From positions 2,097,043-2,161,042 of the forward strand of contig NW_006499207.1 in NCBI RefSeq assembly GCF_000471905.2: DNA of 64,000 bases. Reading direction: 5' to 3'. Position numbers and translations under genes: made by a program. How positions within the stretch are numbered: position 1 is the first letter of the stretch; the number at the start of each line of letters is the position of its first letter. This DNA is from Amborella trichopoda. Taxonomy: Eukaryota > Streptophyta > Magnoliopsida > Amborellales > Amborellaceae. The notes beneath the pieces were generated by a model. That model was not told the DNA's origin. It saw nothing but the letters and a program-made list of their open reading frames with translations, and did not search any database. This document shows positions 55,851-64,000 of this stretch, in pieces.

Positions 55851-56960
55851 AAGAAATGGTCAGTGTCATGGTGATTAATGAGCCGGACGACGCCCAAGAA
55901 GAGCCGATGAACAGGTTCGAGGTAATGATGCAGTCCATCCTTGAACATCTAAAAGCCTCCAGGTCCCCTTTTTCTCACCATGAGATCAATTCTCCGTCTG
56001 GTGAAGACACAATTCCCAAGCAAACTCCCCCACCGGTCTCCCATGACAGTTCTGGTTCCCTAGGGGTTTCGCAAACCAACATAGATGCCATAGTGGCCCG
56101 TAGTCTCAAGAATAAGGTCCCAGGCATGTAAGAGGCACCGCTTTACCAAAATCTATACCCCTCATACATCGACCAAATGTCATTCCCCCGAACTATCATA
56201 AAGGGAAACCTCCCCTGTTCAATGGTACTACGTCCCCGCACCAGCATACTGCTCACTTCCAAGTGACTTGTCGAGAGACGGCAACTGATGGGCGACTCCT
56301 CCTCCGTCAGTTCGTCGAGACTCTCAAAGGTCCAGCCTTCCAGTGGTATGCTCGGTTGCCTTCAAACTCGGTGCACACATGGCAGGAGTTAGAGCAGTTG
56401 TTTTACCAACGCTTCTATAAAGTCTAGAGGAACATGGACACCATCGGGCTCCTCACTCTGACTCAAGACCTTGGTGAGCCAGTTGACAAGTTCATCGCCA
56501 AATGGAGAGAGCTAACAACTTTTCATGCCACTCGCATGACTGAAAAAGAAGCTGTCCAGACCTGCATAAGAAATATGTTTCTTAAGATCGTCCTACATGT
56601 CGGGGCCTCCAATCCACCCTCCATGTCAGAGCTCATCTCTAAAGCAGTTTGTATTGAGGGTCTGTCCAAACACCATGACGGATCTCATCAGCAACCCTCT
56701 GGCTCGAACTCTCGCTCCAACAATCAGGGCAACCAGTAGAAAGCAGTGATCAGTGCGGCTGTCACCGTGACTGATACTAAGAACGTCGCCCCTCAAACCC
56801 TAGACCTCTCCAAGGCACAGACACCTCAGGCCGAGGGCAAGCAGCAGTCCTATAATAGGGTACCACCTCTCAAAAGCATAAATCGAAGTGACTTCTGGAT
56901 CCAGGACCAGAATAAGGTGTACCCCTTCGACAAGGAGTGGGTCCCTGCACTGCTTTGACT
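55851..56960 (+). pseudogene. gag core of BC
   Basis: EEMVSVMVINEPDDAQEE near 55852-55905, then LLLRQFVETLKGPAFQWYAR (about 56295-56355) and GEPVDKFIAKWRELTTFHAT (56470-56530) with AVQTCIRNM. Two frame changes separate these parts, and a TAG stands before RNMDT. It is the same Gag family as A. Confidence 0.75.
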
Positions 56961-57030
56961 ACTACTGAAGCAAAACACGATCTAGCTGCCGGAGGTCAGC
57001 ACTCCAGAACAAGCTGGACAGGATACACAC

Positions 57031-57700
57031 GAGAGGTACTTTGCTTATCACAGGAAAGTAGGCCACCCCACTCAAGACTTCTATAAGCTCAACGACACTA
57101 TTGAAGCCCTGATTAACAAAGGTCAGATAAAGCTCGAAGAGTTAAAGAAAGAGTTCAGGGCAATGGAGCAACGGAGGCTTCTCACATAGTGATAACACAA
57201 GAAGATGATGGGGCACCCGCCATCCTTCGTGCACTATTTTCCATAATGCTCGAAGAGGGACACATCATGCCAAAGACGACAAGGCATCCCAAGTTCTTGC
57301 CTCCAGGAACTGAGAACCTCTGGTGCTCATATCACCTAATACGAGGTCATGAAGTGAGCGAATGCACTGTCATACACGAACTTTTGGAAAAGAAGATGCA
57401 GCAATGTCAGGAAGCTCATGGTAAACCAGAAGGATGCCCTCAAGTCCCTATTCCATGAGTGCAAGAAGAACTCCCGACGCAAGCCCTGGGAAGCGTTGAG
57501 CTAGACCCTCTGTAGGCCCTCTTCGAGGCAATGCTTCAACATGGTCTCGTCACTCCCAAGCCCACCAGGCAGCCTAAACGCCTTGCGCAGGGTACAAAAA
57601 ACCTCTGGTGCCCATATCACCAAGTATGGGGCCACGAACTGAAAGAATGCCCTGGGTACTTAGAAAGTACAAGAAGGCCACATCGTTTGCATCATTCTCC
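57031..57700 (+). pseudogene. Three tandem knuckle modules of BC Gag
   Basis: Module 1 FAYHRKVGHPTQDF (about 57040-57083) has lost both terminal cysteines to Phe. Module 2 CSYHLIRGHEVSEC (about 57323-57366) and module 3 CPYHQVWGHELKEC (about 57609-57650) keep theirs. Modules 2 and 3 are preceded by similar MLxxGxxxPKxTRxPK...GTxNLW text, so they look like tandem duplicates. Confidence 0.7.
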
Positions 57701-58781
57701 TAGAGCGCTTCCAAGCCGTCACTTCCATCCAAGAGGAAATCCTGCTACAGGTCCCTTATGAGCCTACACTGGACCCTTCAGAGTCCTCGACTTCTCAACC
57801 TTGGGAAGTCTACCACGGACGAAGTAGTCTCAAATCCCTGAAGCTTGAGCCAGTCCATCAAGCTTGGACTACTCATCAGCTTGATAGGGTGAACCAAACC
57901 CCTCCTCAAGGATCCAAAAGGAGACGGGCATCCAGGTCCGCACCCTGAAGCAATTGTCTCCCTCAGCCACCAGTCGAGGAGGAATTTCTCAGGCCCCTTC
58001 CTCCATTACCAACCTTACAGGACTTTATCCTAAGTGCAACTCACCTTATCCTCCTTGAGTTATCAACAGCTTGGGAGTCGTCCAATATGGGTGACGACAC
58101 TAAAAGCACCCCACAATGATCAAAGCCAGGGCAAGACCTAAAATACCCCCTGCACACGTTTAATTTCAGCGACAATGTAAAAAGCTACCCAGAACATGCT
58201 AACTCTTCTCCCCCTCCCTCCTCTTCTATTTTGATACTCTAAACAGAGAGCTTAGAGGCACCAGCCTCAACAGGTTGCAGAAAAAGTGCCTAAGAAAGAT
58301 GCTGGCCTAGGTAGCTGGATTCTTGACAGTCACCGACGCCCTATCAACCCGAGCCACTGTCAAGCTCCTCTTCCAAAGAGGCCTCCCACATGGTGCAAAT
58401 CTTGGAAGTACCATCCAACACTGGGCAAATGAGCCTAAGATCGGGAAAGAAACTATAGCCCACACCTCAAAAGCTCAAGATTCTCAAGTTTCCTGATCCT
58501 TCACTTTTCCCTAAGCCTAAACCTCAGACCTCTACATCCCTAATATTGCCTCCCTATCAGCCCAGGCCGCACCGGTTGAACAACAAAGTCAGCCAGTGTC
58601 ACAAACCAAAACTCAACCAAAGCCTGTTCCTAAACCTACCTTACGACCTACACCAGTGACTGGTTTAGGAGCACAGAAGACTAATGAGGATAAAGTGAAA
58701 TATGATGTAATTGGGCACTTGAGAAAGCTTTAAGCCCTTTTAAGTATATATGATGCCCTTCTGCTATTTAGAGACTATCGT
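57701..58781 (+). pseudogene. Proline-rich linker of BC
   Basis: Degenerate sequence parallel to 32801-33785 in A. No domain and no long frame. Confidence 0.4.
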
Positions 58782-59405
58782 ATGACCCTGGTGCAAGCTC
58801 TTTCTAACTCACAGGCGTACGAGATTGAAGTGGAGCCTATTGAGGTTGACCCAGCCATCCTGAGTGGGTGCTTGGCAATCTCCTTTTCTGAAGATGACCT
58901 TCAGTTGGGAGGCAAATTTCACAAGTGCCCCCTCTTTGTGAATGGTGAATTACAAGCCTATCCTATCAACTAGATCATACTGAATGGAGGGTCGGCAGTC
59001 AACCTAATCCCAAGAAGGATCCTCAACTGATTGTGATTAGGATCAGACGACCTCACTCTTACCCACATCACCGTGCAAGGGTTCAACCAATTAGGAGAAA
59101 AGCCAACTGGCCCTCAAGATCGATGACCTCAATGATTACTCTCAGTTTCATGTGATCGACACCAATACATCTTACAACGTCCTGCTCGGCTGCCCTTGGG
59201 TTCATGATCAGGGGTGGTTCCTTCCACGCTCCACTAATGCTTCAAGTACAGCCGAGATGGAATATAGCACACGGCCTATGCTGATAAGAGACTGTTCCCT
59301 GTAACCGAGATTCACTATGCAGACGCTAAGTACTATTTCACAGACCTTCCAATACCAAAAAAGTCAAAGGATGATGATTGGAAGCCTGTGAGAGAGACAT
59401 GACCC
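58782..59405 (+). pseudogene. Aspartic protease of BC, catalytic residue lost
   Basis: GGKFHKCPLFVNGELQAYPI is followed by LNGGSAVNLIPRRIL at about 58980-59020. The catalytic Asp codon GAT is AAT, so the enzyme would be inactive. TAG precedes II (where A has CGG) and TGA follows ILN. YNVLLGCPWVHDQG follows. Same frame as A apart from indels near 59100 and 59210. Confidence 0.75.
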
Positions 59406-60323
59406 TTGTCTCATGATGATGTTGAAGACCTGGGGCGAACGATCACAGACATGTTCAAAGAAAAGGAAAGACAAGGCAAGATCCTCCATTTGACTCCTAT
59501 TTATTCAAGTATAACTTGCCACCTCTCCGAGGTCATGGTGTCATCCCCCAAAGACAGAGCTTCCCCCTCTACTTCTAATTCGCCAGAACAAAGTGGTGAG
59601 CCAGAGGCAACTCTTGAGACTAAGAAGCCCTAGAGGTAGACCTTCCAACACTGAGGGTCACCTATACGCCGGACCATCAAAAGGTCCTGCACATCTTCAT
59701 TGCTCTTTTAGAAGTAGAATTGGCAGACCAACCACCAAGGAAGGTACTCCAAATTCCATCCTCCTTGAACAAGGGGATCACCAGCAGCCAAGAGAAGTCT
59801 TACATCTCTTAGAGGCTCCCGAAGAGTATAGGTGGACAAGAGTCAGCCATCCGGCTCTTAAGAATATGACCCCATGTTAGAGCTGAGAAGTGAGGCTCGT
59901 AGCCTCTAGAATCAGTTGGAGGTTCTGCGCATCGCTTCAAAGCACTTGAAGGAGTTTGTCCCTGAGAATAAGACTTATGACGAGCTCAAGAGCAATGCAC
60001 CTCGAATCAAAGCCAAGGCTCTCCCAGATTAGAGTATTTACAACGAATAGACTCACAAAATCATGAGAACCATGAGTTATGAACCCCTGTCCAATCAAAT
60101 ACTAAAGGGTAAGGAAGCAACTGCTCCCCCATTCGAGGTCATTGGAGCCGTGACAAGCTGTCAAAAGACGAAGCAAGGAGTGGGCTATCATTCTTCATCT
60201 CACACTGTGAAAGGGTAGAAGCAATAAAACAGAAAGAAAAGGAGGAATAAAAGAGCCACGCACCACACTGAAGCAAAATGAGGAAATTTTTTCATAAACC
60301 AAGAGAATATCACAAGTAGCGGC
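59406..60323 (+). pseudogene. Post-protease tail of BC
   Basis: DLGRTITDMFKEKERQG, then after a frame change SKHLKEFVPENKTYDELKSN and HKIMRTMSYEPLSNQ. After the coding tail, 60241-60323 matches the non-coding sequence after A's tail, so both elements share the same point where polymerase is missing. Cut at 60323; the rest of BC is found reversed from 27461 down to 1085. Confidence 0.65.
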
Positions 60324-61154
60324 TGGTTAGGTGCCTCGATCTCACCCTCCGGATCTGGATGATCTGGATGCACTTATCTCAGGTTTATGACGAATCCGAG
60401 ATTTGAGATCACTCCCTCAAAACCTTGCTTGAGAGCAAGGGTATGGGCTCGGGACTTACTCGAGCTGGCTCACGTGGGTGCCCTCTTAGATCATGAAGAC
60501 AGCCCCACAGCTGTTTTGGCTAGTTCGGAATCGTCTTCCTTGACCTGCAATCCTCTTGTTTTCTGCACAACATTTCTATGGTTTATTTGTAAGACAGGTA
60601 GGTCAAAGAGACCTACCCTTATCTTAGGGCAACGTATGTTCATGCGAGAGGGTGATGAAGCATAAGGTTTAAATAAAGATAGAAAAGAGAAGAAAACTTG
60701 ACGAAGAGGCGAGACTAGCATGATAGCCAGGAAGTTATTGACTCGGAGTGGTAACAAGACAGACATGGTTCTCAAGACCAGTACGGTAGCAATACTACTC
60801 GAAACCGAGAGCGATATGTCAGTGCTAGGCTAAGTCTACCTTAGTCAAGTGAAAAGAGAAAAGAGAGTGAAAAGAAGATACGAGACGACAGAGATGAGGT
60901 CTCGACAGTGCTAGGCATTGCTACTCATGATCATGGAGTAGCAAGGTCGAGGCCCTTGGGCGGCATTCGACGCTATTGCTCATGGCTAGAGAGTGAGAAA
61001 TGAACTACAGATGATGCTAGGTATCACCGGTTGGCAATGTAAGAAGACAACACGCCCCCGTGCGGGCGGCGATAGTCTTTGATGAAGCGCGCGACGATGG
61101 TCATTCATGAAGCACGCGGCGGTAATCCTCACGAGGCGCACGGTGATAGGCGTG
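60324..61154 (-). mobile_element. Displaced end of A's 3' LTR (minus strand)
   Basis: Reverse of the last part of an A-type LTR. The plus strand begins TGGTTAGGTGCCTCGATC, the reverse of the LTR terminus, and follows 29180-30007 in reverse up to GTGGGACGCA. It supplies just what the LTR at 43467-45304 lacks. The flank at 60319-60323 gives the second A target duplication. Confidence 0.75.
60597..60617 (-). other. Conserved U5 hairpin (A-type LTR end)
   Basis: Perfect 8-bp stem GGTAGGTC with GACCTACC, loop of five. On the minus strand the loop is TCTTT as in 29780-29800, and the one stem difference is compensated in the other arm. Confidence 0.65.
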
Positions 61155-63004
61155 GGACGCACACCATCATCTACCTGCCATGTGCCATCAAAACCCGTAA
61201 AACACCGGGGAACAAATGCGGTGACCTCCTTCTCTCTCTCAGTCTGATGAGTATAGGAATCAGCGTTTTCTCTCTCTCTTCATTTGAAGACTGTTGACCA
61301 CGAAATCAATTGCCTCCCTAAAGATCAGAATCTCTCTCTCTAAATACCAGTGAGATTCTCTCTCTAAAGACCAGTGCTACAATCTTTCTCTGAGTCACTT
61401 GTGAGAATTGGCAACCTTTCCCTCTCCTCCATCCCTGACAATCTCTCTTTTTCATCAATAATTGAGAATAGAAGGGACTATTTCTGTGATAAACCCCCTC
61501 TTCTCTCTCTCTAACTCTCTGCCAGCCTTCCACTCACCTGCAACAGGAAGCTGCCACCTCCATTTCCCTGTACTCCGCTATCTCTCTGCCATCCTGTCCT
61601 ACGCCTCTGCTGCTAACACTTCTCCCCATCTCCACCTCTCTAAAAACCCAGCAAGCCACCTTATTCTGCTGTTTTCTCTCTCTCTATCTGCTCTCTTCGT
61701 CTCTCTCCCTTCAACCTTCATTTGCTGTACTCTGCTTTCCCGTGGTCTCCTTCCCTTGCGCTTTCTCTCACTAGAAACCCACAAACAAAACTTACCCCCA
61801 CCCACTGCTTTTCCGTGGTCTCCTTTTCGTTCTTTTTCTTTTCTTGCGTTCTTTGCGTCTCGTCAAAATTGCGGTTGGCTTTCGTCCAACCTTCTCACCG
61901 TGTCTCTTTCCCTCAATAATCAACACCCTCGCCTTTCTCCCCCTTTGCTAAAACGTTTATTCTTTTTTTAAACTTTACTTCTAATAACCCATTAACCCAA
62001 CATCTTCTCTCTCTCTCTCTTTTAACTAACTAATTCATTTACCTCGTCTTGAAACATACTCTCTCTTAACCAAAGTGTTATTTTTTATTTTTTTATTTTT
62101 ATTATTCTAATACTTTACTTTATCTAATGAACATAAAAGTCCAACAAAAAAACTCTCCCTCTTTTACCTATTTTTCATTATTTTAATTATTATTTTATTT
62201 TTACAAAATCTCACTTATTTTATTTATGTCACCTTAATTTATTTCATGCCAATTTCATTTATGTCATTTATTTTATTTACCTTATTCTATTTACTCCATT
62301 AATTTTATTTTAATTTATCTTTATGTTCTTTATTTTATTTACCTTATTTATTTTATTTTATTTTTCTAATCTCACCTATTTTATTTCATTTCTCTCTATT
62401 CCATTTTACCTTATTTATTTTATTTCACTTATTTTATTCTATCGTACCTTACTTTATTTCATTTATTTTAATCATCTCATTTTATTTTATTTTCTTCCAT
62501 CCCTTATATTTTCTTTTATCCCACTTCATTTTATTTATCTCACTTCACCTCATCTTAGTTTAATTTATTTAATTCCATTTTTCTAATCTTATTTTATTTT
62601 AATTCGCCTATTTTATTCTTCATCTCATTTTTTGTCACTTTCACTTCACCCCCCAACAAGGTGGGGACCTATGCCCCACTTGTCTGTACTTTTAATTGTG
62701 TGTTTGTGTTTGCAGGAAAGGAGAAACAAGTCAATGAAGGTGATTCCAAACTGGCCGTAGGACTGGGGGCTTTCCAATGTGATCTAAGAGGGCGCCCACG
62801 CGAGCCAGCTCGAGTGTGTCACGGATCCACGTGAGGTAAGTCCCGCCTCACGACTCAAATTCCTCTATCACTAGTTGGACACCTACCCTTGTTCTGTGAA
62901 CAAGGTTCCCGAGAGAGTGATCTCAGGTCTTGGGTCTTCCGAACCCGAGACAAGTGTCACCCAATCACCTAGATATGGGGAGGCGAGATCGAGGCACCTA
63001 ACCA
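61155..63004 (+). mobile_element. F-like LTR, 3' part
   Basis: Pyrimidine-rich stretch, TTTTATT microsatellite (62170-62640), hairpin (62661-62679), TTTGCAG and the shared LTR end CACCTAACCA at 63004. No primer site follows. The 5' part appears to be 45305-46656 reversed. Open frames at 61462-61971 and 62323-62586 are low-complexity artefacts. Confidence 0.75.
62661..62679 (+). other. Conserved U5 hairpin (F-like LTR)
   Basis: GTGGGG and CCCCAC around ACCTATG: a perfect stem. Confidence 0.55.
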
Positions 63005-63561
63005 CTCCCTTCATGGATGTCTTCCCCTTTTTTCTCGGGCTTGGACCAAACTCATCATTACAGTCTCCATAGAAATATGCCACCCACTGGGTGAAGGAGA
63101 CGCGTCCATTCTTGGCCTCAGACCAGAGCAATTGGTAGATCCCGAATAACTCTTGCAATCCAGCTGGTGGGTCTTCTTTCCTGACCCGTTTATTGCAAAA
63201 AATGACAGTATTCTGGGGCACGTACTCGTCATACATAACACCGATGAGTGGGAGTCCACCGATGAAGTATAAGTCTAATAGAGATATCCTCGCTTCCCCA
63301 TGACCAAGCAGCCATGTATTACTGACATGGCTCCAGGTTTCCAATAGCACCTTGATCGTGCCGACCATTGAATGGCAGCTAGCAGGGAAGCATGCTTTAG
63401 AATGTCCCTATATCGGCTAAATACTCTTATGGTCCAAGAAGAGTACCGTTTCAGGTATTGGTGCTCCCCTTGTCCTCGAAAGCGAGCAGAAGACCACTTC
63501 AGGCCCGGGGTCTTCACCATCCTCTTGCGTAGGGTTAGCAAGTCCTCGCTTGAGGTTATAT
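63005..63561 (-). pseudogene. Fragment of an antisense PMD gene
   Basis: On the minus strand, the frame around 63368-63005 reads LLETWSHVSNTWLLGHGEAR and YFIGGLPLIGVMYDEYVPQN, nearly the same as A's antisense gene at about 38640-38790. The GE and GLP positions are conserved plant mobile domain features. Upstream text (63540-63370) matches A at about 39010-38810 in another frame. It lies between two LTR ends, with no promoter and no C-terminal part. It does not fit BC, whose antisense slot holds a different sequence, so it comes from another copy. Confidence 0.7.
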
Positions 63562-64000
63562 TGGTTAGGTGCCTCGATCTCACCCTCCGGATCCCTGGAG
63601 GATCGAGCAGCACGTGTCTTGGGTTTCGGGAGAGACCCGGGACATTTGGGAGATCGCTCTCTCGGGAACCTCGTTTGAAAATGGGGGCAGGTGTTACCAA
63701 CCGGTGAGAGAGGAATTTAAAGGTCGGTTCGGGGCTAACTCGACCTGACTCGCGTGGGTACCCTCTTAGATCATGAAGAAAGTCCCTCAGTAATGAAACT
63801 GATTCAGAATTGCCTCCCTTGGCTCGTATTCTTCTTATTTTCTGCTTTTCTGTAATCACACACATATATGGCAGAGCTTATGGGACAGGTGGGTCAGGCC
63901 TCACCCTTTTCCTCTTTGATGAACATACGCAAGCATGCGTATTCAAAAAGAAGAAAGAAAGACAGGGGAAAGAAGAATTCGACCAAGTGAGAAGATCAGA
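63562..64000 (-). mobile_element. LTR end, minus strand, running out of the window
   Basis: Starts TGGTTAGGTGCCTCGATC and follows the last part of an A/BC-type LTR in reverse. No primer site is adjacent, so it is the outer end of a 3' LTR or a solo LTR. It inserted into or truncated the PMD fragment; TATAT at 63557-63561 would be its target duplication if the other end carries the same. Confidence 0.75.

Noticed and set aside
1..64000. Reverse transcriptase, RNase H or integrase, host genes
   Set aside because: I looked for YxDD-type, HHCC and integrase DDE context among the translated frames and saw none, but very degraded remnants could be missed by eye; a profile search would settle it.

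Overview
This window looks like nuclear DNA of a seed plant, from a repeat-dense, gene-poor region. I see no host gene, no rRNA or tRNA gene and nothing bacterial. Almost all of it is nested, decayed Ty3/gypsy LTR retrotransposons. They belong to the Tat (Ogre/Tat) lineage, judged from the primer binding site TGGCGACTCCACTGGGGA (tRNA-Arg type), very long LTRs of 2.5-4.6 kb, Tat-like gag, CxxH...GHxxxxC knuckle and DGGS protease signatures, internal tandem-repeat arrays, and an antisense gene encoding a plant-mobile-domain-like (PMD) protein. The species cannot be told from this alone.

Layout. 1-1084: the LTR end, primer site and 58-bp leader repeats of an old element (D). 1085-7076: the 3' LTR and 3' region of a second element (BC), on the minus strand. 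7077-8398: a probable solo LTR of another gypsy type with a perfect 5-bp target duplication (TGGGA), holding a 492-N gap. 8404-8850 and 25436-27461: promoter, leader and open frame of BC's antisense gene. These two pieces are split by element F (8851-25435, 16.6 kb), which has 4.3-4.6 kb LTRs, a gag-like frame only, and about 5 kb of tandem repeats. 27462-45304: element A (LTR, PBS, gag, protease, antisense PMD gene with its own TATA box, repeats, 3' LTR). 45305-46656: a minus-strand LTR piece. 46657-51386: D's gag-protease in reverse, then its leader repeats. 51387-60323: the 5' half of BC. 60324-64000: three LTR pieces and a PMD gene fragment.

Reading the junctions together gives one history. 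BC entered D's leader repeats. F, A and the solo LTR then entered BC. Later a single inversion of about 45305-61154 flipped D's gag, the 5' half of BC and the end of A's 3' LTR. Flipping this segment back restores A's 3' LTR, a second LTR, the A target duplication (GTCGC/GCCGC), the BC target site, and the continuity of BC and D.

The most interesting biology is the A/BC family. Two separately inserted copies share the same plan: sense gag-protease that stops where reverse transcriptase should begin, then a convergent antisense gene driven by an internal TATA promoter that is conserved between copies. I see no reverse transcriptase, RNase H or integrase signature anywhere in the window. These therefore look like non-autonomous elements that carry gag, protease and an antisense gene. 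In A, the best-preserved copy, most gag-protease stop codons I could compare are glutamine or arginine codons changed to stops, as expected from decay of methylated cytosines.
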